Shown piece by piece: positions 10,801-24,702 of a stretch of 64,000 nt of DNA. Position 1 is the first letter of the stretch, and each line of letters begins with the position of its first letter. The notes beneath the pieces were generated by a model. It searched no databases and was not told the DNA's origin. It saw nothing but the letters and a program-made list of their open reading frames with translations. The translations under genes were made by a program, and so were the position numbers. This DNA comes from Heliocidaris erythrogramma (taxonomy: Eukaryota; Echinodermata; Echinoidea; Camarodonta; Echinometridae): NCBI GenBank assembly GCA_025617745.1, contig CM046853.1:51072604-51136603 (forward strand). The letters run 5' to 3'.

Positions 10801-13590
10801 GTAAATAGGTAGAAAATTTGAGAGATATATGAACGACTGGCAAAACGAAGAAAATTTAAAATGTGGGGAGCCTAAATAAAAAGTAATTTCGCACACAAAG
10901 AGAAAATAGACATTCTTGCCTGAATAAGGCTCAAGTATGAGAAGTTAATCATTTCTCTCAAGTTGCCTTTACATCAGCTGACTCCCTGGTACTATTAAAT
11001 TTAAAGTTGGAAGACGGGCGATTCAATAATTCTGCATCGATCTTTTTAACCCAGTTAAAATGAAAGGAAATATAAATTATGAACCCGATATCATTCCATG
11101 ACATTACTATACAGATAAATGCCTGGTAAATGAGAGATGACTAAAAATATGAAATATGATTTTCATATAGCTTTTCCGTCAAATATTGTAGTTTTATACT
11201 TCCAACTGAGAGCAATTTCATATAATGGTTAGTACTTTGTCAATTTCTGGTCGTTATATTCATCAAAGATTCTACATGATATATGTAGAGCACATATCGG
11301 CCCTGACTGTCAAGTCTAACAAAGATGGTACTTATTCACGCTTTAATCTATATAATAATAATTTGACAACTAGCCTTAGCAAAGAACGACATAAATTCTG
11401 CTTCTATAGACCTCCTTTTAAAATCGCATTTCAATTACTATTACAATGCACCTTTAGTTTCATAATTATCTCGGCTTACTTGCACCAGCTGGCAGGTCTA
11501 TAATTGAATCAGAATCCTCTGAAATCCATGACGAATCCCTGTGACCTGCCACAATCTTAGACATTTGAATTACTAGATGAGAATATACCAAGGAGAACTC
11601 ATGTATACTATTTATATTCCGCCTTCGTTCGGAAGAATATTCAATAATCTGATTCTTCCACACGATATACTTTTGGTTAAAGTCACGTTTTTTGTAAGAC
11701 TGGGTTACAGTACGTGAATATACCGTATGGACAATTGTTACCCAATAAAAAAAATAATATGAATCCTGCTGTAAAGAAATGCATCAATGAAAATATGAGC
11801 ATGACAAAAAAAGGCTAATGGCGGTTTCTTTCACAAATGATTTCTGAACAAACATGCTCTTAAAGAATGGATTTAGCTTTGGCGTTTTCTCGTATGACGT
11901 GTGTAAAGAGATCTATATCACTTTACATCACCGCAAAAGCCGCTTTTTCGCAAGCAAAAGTGGACAGAAGGTTTTTTCACACAGGCCTAGCTCTTGTAAA
12001 GACTTGATTTATTGTTTATTCTTGCACACCACTGTGGGAATGTGTGCCTTGAATTTAAGTGTCGGCCCCGGCACCAAGCCATGGGGTAGCGTTTGATTAA
12101 GAGAAAAAAGAACGGACAAGAAAACAGCCGTGTTAATGTACCCTTGCGGGCACCAATTTTTACACTACCGTGTGATGCCGATGCAGTGGCGTTCACACGG
12201 AGAGAGTTGGAGGAAAAGCGTAGCTCGCTTGATCATCTGAGCGAATTAAACGCCAGTACAGAACATGGAGCGCGCAGGAACGATCCCCCTGTCCTCTTCG
12301 TCAGTGGAAATCGGCTTTTTATGCTCCTAATCTAACCATCCATCATCCGTGATAATGAAAGGCTGGTGCTGGCTGGTCCTTCAGGCAAAAAGGAATTATG
12401 GGAAGGGGTTCAAGTTCGAGAGGAAAGGGGAGAGGAGAGTCTGTTAGTGCAACAGTTTCTTCGGAGGGCACAAACCATGGGCGTGAAGGCGTATAGGCTT
12501 TAAAGACATAGAGTGGGTATGTTCCTGTGTTGATTTACGTCGACAAATGTCCGTAGTTCAACAACTGGGCATTCTTTTTTGTAACTAAGACGAATTTAGT
12601 TGTACCTATTTCAAAGAAGCACATTTATTTGAAAACGACAATAGAGGAAAATATTTTGAAAAAAATGTTTAAACATTTCAAAGGTGCAGATTATATGATA
12701 TTATTGCAAAACTAGGGATGTCAAGTACTGGAAATCCCTTATAGAAATGATGTTTCTCGTATTGAAGTACAATATAAGAAAGATAAATCAACAATCTTAA
12801 TTGAACGTCGTTAATAGATATACATAACATGGAATGAGTCAATACCAAATTATTTATTATTGTACTGTCAATTGAATATTTTTATTCGAGGAATTACATG
12901 GATAATTATGGTATTGATAACGCAAATTACGATAGTGAAAATATGCGAATGAGGCCCCATTATTTGCACGAATATACTTCAATTCACGGAGAGAGTTGAG
13001 AAATACCTATAAATATCACAATGAGTGGAATTATTTTACGGGCTGCCGTAATCTTCCTCTGGATATGATTTTTTTTCTTCAGAATACAGCGATACATAAC
13101 ATTCCGCCCACATTAGACTTTAATTCACTTGTCAGCGAAGAGGAATTAACCAGTAAACGCAGACATGTCTTGCCTATTTTCAGCTTTACAGCAAATGGCA
13201 CCTGATCTTTTTTAGAGGTCTCTCGTGGTCGCTCTCAATCATTACTTCTGCTTCTCCTTTCTCTTCACGTAAAAAAGTAATTATACTGTCTTCTAGCCAT
13301 CGATTGTGTATCAAATAATTCTCGTTCGACCAGTATCGTGTTCTGTTTTCTTTGCCACGTTTATCTCACGATGCACTCCACTCTGTAACGGGCGCTCCAA
13401 AACCACTTATTAGATTAGCTGAGTTGGTGCAATAACCCTACAGAATGCAGTCGTCGGGGATATAACGTTTCGGTTTTTTGACATAAAATTCAATTTTCAA
13501 TCCACTCATTATCAAATGCCATTCATTTTTTGTTACACAACATATACACACATCTCCACAGAAAGAACCCACACACGCATTCACAAAGCA
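10801..13590. other. No gene recognised
   Basis: Several frames of 60-90 codons, none protein-like. No inverted-repeat element or RNA gene was found. Confidence 0.5.
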
Positions 13591-13594
13591 ACCC

Positions 13595-13786
13595 CTACAT
13601 GTATATATATGTATATATACACACACACACATATAAGAAGTGTCGAAAATTCGTGACAAGAACAAGTAAACGATATTTGTTTATTTTTTGTGTCTTCATA
13701 TGCCAACATGTGGATTTTATATCGAATATATTATATATATATACAGCTAGAGTTGGTCGTCATCATATATATATATATATATATAT
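13595..13786. repeat. TA/CA microsatellites
   Basis: A mixed (TA)n and (CA)n tract at about 13595-13635 and two further (TA)n tracts at about 13727-13742 and 13766-13787, separated by non-repetitive DNA. They lie just left of the foldback at 13832. Confidence 0.9.
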
Positions 13787-13831
13787 TCAGCAATGGAAAT
13801 ACCCACATGAGAGTCTACCGGGGTAGCCCCA

Positions 13832-14443
13832 CCCGGGTAGACCAACCCCGGGTCGATTAGGGAACTTAAACATTTTACGTATGTTTCTGGCCATTTAGTC
13901 AACCGAGGGTAAATAACACTTCCAACTATTTATATCACGGGTGTCCCAGATGTTTTAATGTATTGTCAACCCAGAGTAGTATTTGTGGCCATTTAGTCCA
14001 CCCAGGGTAGATAAGAATCCAAACTGTCTATATCACAGGCATCCAAATATACGAGTCTGGGTTGACAAATTAAAACATCTGAGACGCGTGTTATATAAAC
14101 AGTTGGAATTGTTATCTACCCTGGGTTGACTAAATAACCACAAAAACTACTCTGGGTTGACAAACTAAAACGTCTAGGATGCCTGTGATATACTAGTAGA
14201 CAGTAGGAATTGTTATCTACCCTGGGTTGACTAAATGGATATAGGCAGTTGGAATTGTTATCTACCCTGAGTCTAAATGGCCACAAATATTTCTCTGGGT
14301 TGACAATAAATTAAAACACCTGGGACACCTGTGATATAAATACAATGTAGTTGGAAGTGTTATCTACCCGGGTTGACTAAATGACCAGAAACATACGTAA
14401 ATTGTTAAAGTTCCCTCATCGACCTGGGGTTGGTCTACCCGGG
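13832..14443. mobile_element. Modular foldback element
   Basis: The ends are inverted copies: CCCGGGTAGACCAACCCC on the left and, on the minus strand from 14443, CCCGGGTAGACCAACCCC. Similarity continues inward for about 200 bp (GGGAACTT, TTTACGTATGTTTCTGG, CATTTAGTCAACC). The interior is built of modules of about 100 bp, each holding GTTATCTACC, TGGGTTGACTAAATG, CACAAAT, ACTCTGGGTTGACAA, AAAACATCTGGGA and CCTGTGATATA. GTTATCTACC occurs forward at about 14111, 14212, 14257 and 14359, and inverted near 13907 and 14003. This is the architecture of a foldback transposon. No coding capacity and no clear target-site duplication; a G run sits at its right edge. Confidence 0.85.
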
Positions 14444-17229
14444 GGGGGGGGGGGGGGAGGGGGGAGGTGTGTGTACATATTTACATAGAAGTAAAAGTTA
14501 AATTTTTAAAATTTATCCGTCATAGTGATAAAAGTATTATTGAAAAGAAAGAAAAAGAATAAATATTAAAATGTTCAAATGTTTACTTCAAATTTATGTA
14601 CAACTGTAACACAATTACTCGGAAATGCAAAGTGACGCATTGTCCTTTCGTCGCTTGTTACATGGCAAAGGAGCTATTATGACATCAAAAAATATTTTCA
14701 TAGCAAATCTTATCGTTATAACATGTTTTCCTCCCACCAGCATAATAAAACAGTGCTATTAAATGGTACATCACGAGCTATTCAGTATACATATTCATTT
14801 CCCCATCATTCCATACATACATTTATAGACATGTTTGTCTTTTATAGATTGATTTATAACTTGCTTAGCACTGGCTTGAAATGACCCTGAATAAGTTTTT
14901 TTTCACTTGGGATTACTGCACATTATGCGACTAGATTTTTCCAGAAATTTAAATAGCATTAACTCGGAGAATGTAAACAAGTAAAATCCTTTAAAGTTTG
15001 GGGTTTACGATAGTCACAAAGATAGTAAAATGCCAATTACGATATATTGCAGACCTTCTGGTAGGAGAAGAGGTCCGATCGGCTGTGAAACCGTGGTGAC
15101 GTAAGACCAGTCGCAAAGTTGTGGCTGATGTGAGCCCAATTGATTAATCGTTTACTTTCAAACATTCATATTCATCCATTAACGTAGCATCATCAACTTT
15201 GCACGGAATTAATAGAGCTAACTTATGGGGCTCCGGAAACGTTTATAGCTTCTTGTAGGAAAATACTCTCAAATTGTTTTTGATGTTCAGATATATTTGT
15301 ATTAGCCTTCTTTGAAAAGTGATACGGCAATATTAAACTTTTTCTTTTAATGCACTGTGAGAAATATACGTTTCATTTTTTCAAAGATATCTTTAGTACA
15401 GTGCGAGAAAAAAAAATGAATAATAGTCTACTTTAGCGTCATGACTCCAAAAAGGCACAAACAAAGCAAATATAATTTTGTCAAATCACCCACTTACGAA
15501 CATTTTCTTTCCGTACCCAGAGCAAAAATGAATTCAACGACAATCCCTTTAATGTCCACTGTGTGTGTAAATAAGAAATATGTTTACGATGCATTATCAG
15601 TTTTAAACATGGTTGATAGCACAGTCATTTTAACACTAATACCGCATCAGCATATATTTGTATTGAGGAGAGAGATCGATAGGAATTAAACTAGCGGTTT
15701 GAGGTTTTAGAAAGGTGCATAATTTACACTCCGCTTCTCATTTGACATGTATTTCTTTTGCCAATGCATTACGACTGTTTAACTATTTTCCTCCGCAAAC
15801 GAATTTGATAAGTCATATTTGCTGCAAAAGGGACATCAAAAATGCACTTAAAGTGCAGGGAATTAATGTGATTTTGATCGTTGGGTGACGTGCTGAGGGG
15901 AAGACGAAGCGATGTATTTCAATGGCGGGAGTCCTTAACGAGAACGTATGGGTTGTACATGGAGTAAACATTGGGCTGTTCCCTTATCATTTCGGAGAGT
16001 GTTTGCCTCTCTCTCTTCGGGTTAAAGCAGAAAATATTTCTCTCCGGCGTGGGATATTTAATTTTCACTATTCCTAACTCACGTGTTTCAGGTAGTATGG
16101 ATGATGGATTGGACGACGACGCAAGAAGACGGAACTAGATCGATAAACCCCGATTCCGTACCGTACGGTTTTGAGCTTCTTCGCTCCGACGGGAAGTTCT
16201 TCATCAGCACGAGACAATATATTATCAGGATATTATAATATATGAGTTTAAAATACCGCGGTCTCGACTGCAGTGTAAAAAAATAAAAACATCTAAGATG
16301 GCGTAGAACCCCTCCCCCATGCACTCTATTTGGCAATAGACGAGTTAAATCTCCATAAACTCGTTGTCTAGGTAACATGCAATTTTGGAGCCACGAGTGC
16401 TCATGTTGGCCTTGGTGGGACAAATTCAGTTTGATATTGATCTTGTGTTTTGTAGAAATAAGAAGAGAGAAAAACAAGAGGTTAGTCATGTTAAAAGCAC
16501 TTGCACTGATTTAAGTTGTTTTCCAGACTTAGCAAACATGCGGAATGTGTCCTGAAATGGTATAAATATCTTAGCGCATATCATTATGAGATTTCTGGAA
16601 ACTGATTTAAGGCAGTACTAAATCCGATTATTATACACTTACGTATTGTGATTTCTTTTCAGGCCGCCACCGTCGGGCAGTATTGGTCTGGAAAACTCCG
16701 AATCGCAACAAAAATAATTCTAAGAATTCTTGACCTGCTTTAAATTGCTTACATTTTGTCATTATTATCGATATCATTATCTATATACAACTGCATTGAA
16801 AATGTCATTGAAAGCAAAGTAGTGCAAGTACATTTTTTTTCCATTTGTGTTCACTCTTCAATAGTTTGGTTATACATGTCTTCTTTATATTACTTTTCTT
16901 CTCATAGTTTGACCATTGCATTGTATTGCATTAATGTGCCGTGCTAACAAGTTACACTTGTAATGGAAGAGAAAAGCATCTATCCGTCCACGAGATGACA
17001 TTTGAATTATTTCATTCGATTTCCACGAACATGTCTTTGGAGACCTCTGTAAATTCCGGTGAAATATGGACTCCTTGAGATTTAATCATGAAACTTGAAT
17101 CCTTTACAAACCATATTCGACAAAAATTACTAGCTTTACAATAACGGGGAAAGCTTCTGTCACACAATGATGTCTTATACCTACAATTTTATTAATAAGA
17201 TGTATTAAGATGTCATATCCCTTGTAGAT
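14444..17229. other. No gene recognised
   Basis: Contains the tail of the poly(G) tract, then AT-rich DNA. A 133-codon minus-strand frame (16088-16489) and an 82-codon plus frame (15441-15689) lack recognisable domains. A short interrupted inverted repeat lies near 16331-16370 (AGACGAGTT with AACTCGTTGTCT). Confidence 0.5.
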
Positions 17230-17670
17230 ATGTTGTGGTCTAGTGGATAAGTCCCCAGACTGTGTTTGTGGTCTAGTGGATAAGTCCCCAGACTGTTCAA
17301 AGCTCAAAGCTCATATTATTTACACTCATCATTAAAATATAGATAACATCTACCATAATTACATTGACAAATACAATAATAGACATAGAAAGGAACATAC
17401 ATCCAAACAAAACATAATGAGAGCGACGGGAAGAGCTAAAAAGTCTTTATACGAGAGCCCATCCCTGATGTGAACCACAAGGTACGGGGTTCAAATCCCT
17501 GGCCCAGCACTAGTGTCTTTTGGCAGGAATTAATTCCTTGAAATGCTAGAGCACCGTTAGTGCAGCCATACTAAAGCCAGTAACAGAGTGGAATGCCTGA
17601 ATACAACTGTGATGATATTTACCTTTCAGCTCCTATCAAATATTGTGCAGGTCATGTTATTTCATATTGA
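17230..17670 (+). mobile_element. tRNA-derived SINE with duplicated A box
   Basis: The RNA polymerase III A box TGGTCTAGTGG occurs twice in a 33-bp tandem duplication (17236-17246 and 17269-17279). A B box GGTTCAAATCC lies at 17488-17498 inside a T-arm-like context (GGGGTTCAAATCCCTGGCCC). The A-to-B distance is about 210 bp instead of the usual few tens, so roughly 150-180 bp seems to have been inserted into the tRNA-like head. A non-tRNA body follows (TAGAGCACCGTTAGTGCAGC). The 3' end is not well defined. I cannot name the family. It is probably inactive, since the promoter spacing is disrupted. Confidence 0.65.
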
Positions 17671-18477
17671 TTTCACAAATAAAATGAAATAATGATATTA
17701 AAATTTACATAAAAATGACGTCATAGTAACAAAGCGCAAGGGTTCATTCGATCTGAATATTTCGGGTCAAATGAGCACTTAGAACTTTTGACCTTCGTAG
17801 TAGTTAATGAATTGTTTTTCTTACTTATGATCACTTTCATTATTATCATTGATTGATATCGCGCTTTCGAAATTATTTTTCAGCAGATTTATAATGTTGT
17901 ATTCAAATACATATTTGAAGATTTCACTCAAAGTCATTATTAATTATTAATATGTGTGAAAATAATTGGTCCTTATAGATTAGACCCGACGTTTTAATTG
18001 GATTATGAATGATTCCCATCCCAATGTAGATAATAACCTAATCATGTATATTGTACCCGATACCGTCTCACTGAGACGAATATTAAATTATTCGATTATT
18101 TGTTGTACATAGATTGTCCAAGGTTATGCTTCACACCATGACTTGTCAGCAACAAAAAGTGGAAGTAGGCACTCCCGTATTAACTCAATTTGAATCAACC
18201 GTCGGGTCCAAAACTTACCTGAAAATACCCCATTGGACCTATAGATGTATGGCGTCCGTCACTTCGTCTTAAGAGTACTTTCCAGTATCCGTTCTACAAT
18301 TTTACAGCAGGAAGCTCGTACAATTTAAGTGCATATCAAATTCAGCAAAAGCAAGCGATATCTTAAGATGTGTTTCCGTCCTTACATGGATATCTATTGC
18401 CCGGAAAAAAGTAGATCTTGAGTTTGCGAGGAAGTTCATTCTTGCCTTAGCCAAGATTCGTATTAAACCCGACTCCA
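17671..18477. other. No gene recognised; lead-in to duplication copy 2
   Basis: AT-rich sequence running directly into copy 2 of the 8.5-kb duplication. Its counterpart upstream of copy 1 would lie outside the window, so the duplication could start anywhere in or left of this stretch. Confidence 0.5.
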
Positions 18478-21437
18478 GTGAAAATGACAGAGGACACAAT
18501 GCCTTCACACTGGGCGGTGAGGATGGAACTTTTCTATATTTGTCGGTCATTTTTAGTATTAGGTAATTTAATGACGGGGCAGGGACGATTTCTTTATATC
18601 GGCCTGACCACTAGAGATACTTCTGTCTACTAATACCAAACTGTGAATCATACTTTATAAGTAGTGATGAGAAATTGTAATAAATGAGTTGTAATCCCCA
18701 ACGCCGGGAAGAGGCTCTTACCTTCCTGTTTGGTCGCCGATGATATGCGATATCTCCTCAGCCCGAGGGTTCTCCTCGAGTCTTCTCTGAAATTCTGATT
18801 TCCTTTATATCAGGCATTAAGCCATTTTAGTTACAATATCTGCGCAATATGCTGTCGCAATCCATTATTACTGTCAAATAAGTACTGGTGAGATGCATGG
18901 AGGGATAGTAAGATTTCACTTACGGACTAAAAACTGTGCTGGACAAATTGGAAAAGTTATAGTGGAAAGTTTGGTTCACTTCTGACATATATATGAAGCT
19001 TTTATGTCAAAATTGTAACACAAATATATTTTCTTGATCAAAGGAAACGTACAGTGAACGAGGTTAGTGTGTGTCGATCAAATACCACTTTTGACAAATG
19101 ATTGACTTATCCAGGGCAACAATCAATTAACAGCAACCTTTTCTCACTTCATTATAACACATTTCCATTGACGTGAACACTCACATGATATGTAAAATAT
19201 ATAATCATCTACTTAACAATTTCTCTACCCACAACATATTCCTTTCACACCTTAACCAACTGTAATTCGAGCAAGAGGTCTTAATCTACTGGAAAGATCC
19301 TCTAATATCCCATGAATGTAAGAAGAGTTGAACTAATCGCTCATTCTTGTCGCGTGGTTTTTGAATGAATGTTCATGAACCCCAGAGCGACGTGAATAAT
19401 TGAAGCAGCACACGAGAAGCGATTCCTCAATGACATCCAAGACTTCTGCGATTATCAATAACAGAGGGGAGGATTATTATCATTGTGGGACGATTTTATG
19501 GATCAAGAGATGGGTTGAGATGTATTTGAAAACTTTCTTACTCATAGTCCTCAACATTTCTCTTTCGCTTGGGAATATTGACGGGCAATAACGGGGAAGG
19601 GTGAGAGGTTTTCCTTTTCACCCTAGCAATGTAAGATAATTGGTGAATATGGAAAACACCTATATTTATACAGATTTCGATGGACCACAGCAGCCGGTGC
19701 GTTTTGCTGTACAAGTGCAATATATTGGTTCTAGTCAAATTTCGAATTGACTCTCTGCTATTGTAATCCATTTCTTTTGCGACCCATTTCTGGCATTGAT
19801 CTTTGTAACACGGTCGACTTGAAAATGAAGAACAGAAATAGGCCGACCGAGTAAATGTTTGATGAAACCTGTTGAAGGAACCATACCCTGAATACAACAA
19901 CCGCCTTTTTCAAATCCCTCGGCAGATCATTCCCCTGATGGTTGTTCCAATCTCGGTCAGGCCAAGTTCTTATTTCATGTTTTTCTAGGCAAATAATACA
20001 AGTTAGGTAGGATGCAGCCATTGTAATCTTCTTGGGCTCAGTTGTGCTACTTTATTTACAACTGAGGCGTTTCATAAACATCGTTACATATTGCATATTA
20101 GACGAGAGGAATTTAGGTCGTTATTACAATCTGCGAGATGGCATAACAGCATTGCAAGTTTAGTACATTGTCATTTAAAAAAAAAATCTCCTATGACTTT
20201 ATCAACAATTATCAACAACTTTGGTAATACAATCATATATCCATTTATTGAAAATTGATATTTCCAAGTTCTTAAAATCCAAAGAGAATATAATGTTTTT
20301 ACATATTATGCAAGTAAAGTCTGACTGCACATGACATGTTTTCATGTCACTTGGAATGGTTCGTTTGTGTGGTTACCAACTACTGATTTTCAAATTGAGT
20401 TCTCATGGTTATATTAGAATGCTGGTGGAAAGCCACTCAACTGTGTCATCATCAAGTTCTTTTAAAAGCTTTCAGAACCACGAGGAAACCTGTAGAGGAT
20501 GCAACTTGTTATAGTCTATTGTCTGAGTTCGCCGCATTTACAGAAGCGGGATGGCTCAGCTCCTATTTTGGAAAGGTAGTGCAGGGTCATTCCCTTGAAA
20601 TTAGACATTGTCAGAGGCAAAGAGGTGAGACTAGATAAATACCTAGTTTTCATTTCCGGACGCCCTTAACATGATATATGAGTACGCATTTATCACATTA
20701 TGTGACGCACAGAGACTATATAACTTCGCAACCTGCCACCCAATAACATCTTATTATCACAGCGTTGCGTTTGCGATACTATAAATCATAAATAATTAGC
20801 CAAATCGCAGTCGACGCATCGGGGTAGATGTTATCACACACCCTTCCTCTGAAATATAAATAGTGACAGTATGTTACTGAGCATTAGCAATGCAAAGGCT
20901 GGGTTATTCCATCAAATTCAAGTCTATATTGATTGTGATTTGCTTAAAACAGACTGTTCGCCATTGTTGACTAGTTCCTGGTTGTTCTGGCAGTTGGGCA
21001 TTTTCAGCTTCAAATGTCCAGGAAACCGGTAAAAGGCTTTCTGTTCTCTTAGGTTCTGTCACATTTTGATTGGAAAGTTGTGGTCCGTGATTCCTTTTCT
21101 TCCTGTCGTTCTTTCGGAAAAAAACACATTAACATTAGGAAAGGTAACTAACGTCCCAGCACATTTACATAAAGAATAGAAGTGACATCGGCTAACCAAA
21201 GAATAGACGTACCCATAGAGGAGAGAGAATTCAGGAAAGAGAAAGAGAGAGAGTAAGCATGGGTGGTCGATATTTAGCGGGTGGACTTATCGATCGCGTA
21301 CATGAGAAATCTTAGGATGTGATGATGTGAAAGTCAGCATCTAGCTGATCTTATGCATTATCCATTACGAAGAGAGTATCTTAGTTCGAAGTAACAGGTT
21401 GTAGTCATTGATTGTACATGAACAGATGAATAGGCGA

Positions 21438-21696
21438 GGGGGGGGGGGGGGGGGCACTCAGTATATAGTGTGCGGTGGTTATGTGCCGCCCAGAAGACCC
21501 CTATTTTTACACTCAAATTTCCGTTCCAAAGAATACCATTTTTTTATTGTTGAGAACAAGAAGAGAGAAAACCGTTCCAAAGCACCGCTTTGAGCCCCGT
21601 TTGAAAAAATGTTAGTAGGTTCGAAGACCATCCGTTTTCATGATACGCTCTTTGCGAAGCCCCTTTTTTGTCTTGCGGGCGGCACATACCCACCAC
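21438..21696. mobile_element. Small inverted-repeat element led by a G run (copy 2)
   Basis: Counterpart of 2966-3223. The G run has 17 residues here and is preceded by GGCGA rather than by GGCCAGTCCC, so this is one of the few places where the two 8.5-kb copies clearly differ. Otherwise the inverted ends are the same. Confidence 0.6.
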
Positions 21697-21735
21697 TTTT
21701 AAAGGTCTTTTACATCGAGTAAAATTGACCTACCA

Positions 21736-22313
21736 CGCTTTCATAGTGTGATGCGCGCTCCAGTATGATTTTAGTTGTTAAACAGGTAGCGCGTCCAACA
21801 AAACAGATGCGCGTACGCATCCAAATTGGGGTGATTGCCGGGTCATTTGTACCACTACTCATTACGAAATGGTTTATTCTTGCAAGGACAAGGAATTATA
21901 GAACAGGCCTAGGTCTTTGGGGCAAAAAACCGATTCCTATTTCACCTTCTGTACAGAAGTTTTATGAATGACTTCCTAAACAATAAAGCCAGTCATAATT
22001 ACAAGTTGTACAAATAAAGGTACCGAGTACAATTGATCTTTATACGCTTTCATAGTGTGCGCACCATGATGCACGCACCAAATGTGATTTTAGTTGTTAA
22101 ACTAGTAGCGTATCCACCAAGACAGATGCGCGTGCGCGAACAAAAATCGGGGTGATGTCAGGGTCATTTGCACCATGTAGCCTACTCATTACAAACTGGC
22201 TTATTATTGCGAGGCAGGACAAGGAATTATCGAACAGGCCTATGTTTTGGGGGTAAAAGATAATTCCTATTTCACCTTATCTAAAGAAATTTTACGAATG
22301 ACTTCCTAAACAA
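21736..22313. repeat. Diverged tandem duplication, period 309 bp (copy 2)
   Basis: Counterpart of 3263-3840 with units at 21736-21983 and 22045-22313. The divergence between the units is the same in both 8.5-kb copies, so the tandem step came before the large duplication. Confidence 0.9.
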
Positions 22314-22638
22314 TTCCTTTCATTGAAATACTGGGGTTCTGCGCAACATGGTCCGGCGTCAATTGCACTGCAGTCAATTACCTGTACCAGTCCCAACTTT
22401 AACTCTGGACCAAACAATATATCCATCCTTAATAGTAACACTAATCCTAACCTAAAACCCATGTCTTTGATGAAAGAAATCCCTGGGCAATTTTTTTGCC
22501 GGAGCAAAATGTCGGATCACCAATGCACGATGTACATTTTCTTTGCGATAATATATTCTGACAACATTACTTTTCGCGTGGAAATTTTTTCTTCCGTTCA
22601 GTCCATGTCATGCATGTTTATTTTCTTAGAGTACACAT

Positions 22639-22667
22639 CAGCAAATAGTTACAGTAACTATTTGCTG
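22639..22667. repeat. 29-bp near-perfect palindrome (copy 2)
   Basis: Same palindrome as at 4166-4194, carried by the second 8.5-kb copy. Confidence 0.9.
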
Positions 22668-24702
22668 CTGTCTCGATCTGTCAGTGGCTTGCTTTCAAGT
22701 CGAGACCAATTATCAGTGCGTTTTACCGACTCATTGTATTGCTTTGTATTAGTTTGATATACTAATTTCATATTATGAAAGGTAACCCACACGCTTTAGC
22801 AAGATATTGATAACCGATTGGATAATTATTTTCAGTCAGGATTGAAGCTAGACAAGGGCAACGTAAGTCGCGGTTATCTGTCCAGCCGGACAAATTTGTT
22901 TCCCTATTGAATTCATTAGTGCCGTTTGGATTTTCTCATTTCTGAGTTATTTTAAAATCATCAAAATAAATGGAATTTAATTTTGATTGCACGTTCGGAG
23001 ACAATTTCCCCTCTAAGACTCAGATATCCTATGGGAGAGTGTATCAACGGTAACTCGATATTCAGTGACCGATACATCCTTTAAAAAATTATTCATTTTC
23101 TTTCCTCACAAATTAGAAATTTGGGGAATTAAACCAGTGACCCTTTCTGCATTTATCAATTGCATTTTGCATTATCTTTAAAGCTCTTCAATAGTTCTCT
23201 ACAAAATTTAATTGTATTTGGGGAAAGATTTCGGATGGACATCCTGTAACATCCAGGAAGGTATCTATACAGGCTTTCAAAAACTGGATATTTCGTCACA
23301 TAAAAATATATCCGATGTCCATGAGAGGTAAGGCTGTTTGATATAATACCGTTGAATGGGATGTTTACCCAACTGCTTTAGTTCGCTACCTTGCTAACTT
23401 GGAAACCACTCTGGCGTCGTGAGGGTGTCCTAACACCCATACTCCAGGGCTTGATGATTGCCCTGGTATCCGAGAGAGGGAGAGAAAGTCATCGAGGAAG
23501 ATCGATGACCCATCAAATTCACTTCGATCGTTGCCATCCTCTTCGCAGTTCACTCCTCTATTCCTCCCTCTGTCTGCTTTTCCTGTTTTTTGTTCCTCTC
23601 TGGACGTCAACGTTTAACTTTGAACTTCGAATTATCATCATCGACATGAACAAACACAGGAGACTGGAGAGCGATAGATATATCTAATTTAGGCTGTATT
23701 GTTTGTGCGCGTCGGGGCAGTCGGAGCGGCCCTCACCGTGTGGAGTGGTTTGCCAGGTTTGATGTATGGGACTGGGGTAGGAAAATATTTGGTTTATATT
23801 CCGATGACAAATATTTGTTCAAACTTCTTTCGTGCCAGCCAATTGAATACTCTTCGAGACCGATCGATCTACGAGTGTGTTTTTTTTCAGTGAGTGAAAG
23901 TTATATATAAGCGTTTGGTATAATCAAGGAAAAAAAAAACACGACACCGATCATTTTACATTGGTTTCTCATTGTTATAAGCTTAACATGTGGAGTATTA
24001 AAAAAAAATCATATGATTACGTAATTATATTCTGTTATGCAATCACACGCTGAAAAAACATGCGATACTCCACATCTTTCGTTTTATTTTAATTGCAAAG
24101 ACAGGGAAGTGTTATTATATATTTATACAAATGAACAGGTAATGGAATAAAAGAAACCCAAATTCCAGACTTCAAATCATGCATTTTTGTTTGAATATAC
24201 ATGTATGTATATGCAACGACGTCAGGTGGCATCATACATCTAAATGGAATAAAGGACTGAGGATATTCATTCAAAGTTAATAGAAACCCTTCGGCGTAGA
24301 AATATGCTTTCACAATGTATGTGAAGCGTATGCATTTTAATGTCACATGAGTTTTCATTCCTTATCATGGAATGCTACTTATAGACCTATTTACTAATGT
24401 ATTTCGATTTATGCATGTTTCTCTACAGAACCCCTTAGTTACCAACAACTTACTGTACCTACTATGCATAATGGCATCTCTATGGATGGAATATATTTTG
24501 CATACATTAGTTGTTGCTATCCCGGGCAAACATCTGGCTTTTGAGTCGTCAAGAGAAACTTTGGTTCAAGAAGTATGCATAAAATCATTAAACAGGTCTT
24601 GCGTTATACTCAGGTGTATATCATAACGACTGGATTAATAATCAATAAATACTATAATTTATATATCGGTGGTCAATGTGGTGGATTTGAGTATAATATC
24701 AT

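Noticed and set aside
16088-16489. 133-codon minus-strand frame
   Set aside because: No recognisable motif, low-complexity stretches, and no partner exons. Length alone is not enough in AT-rich DNA.
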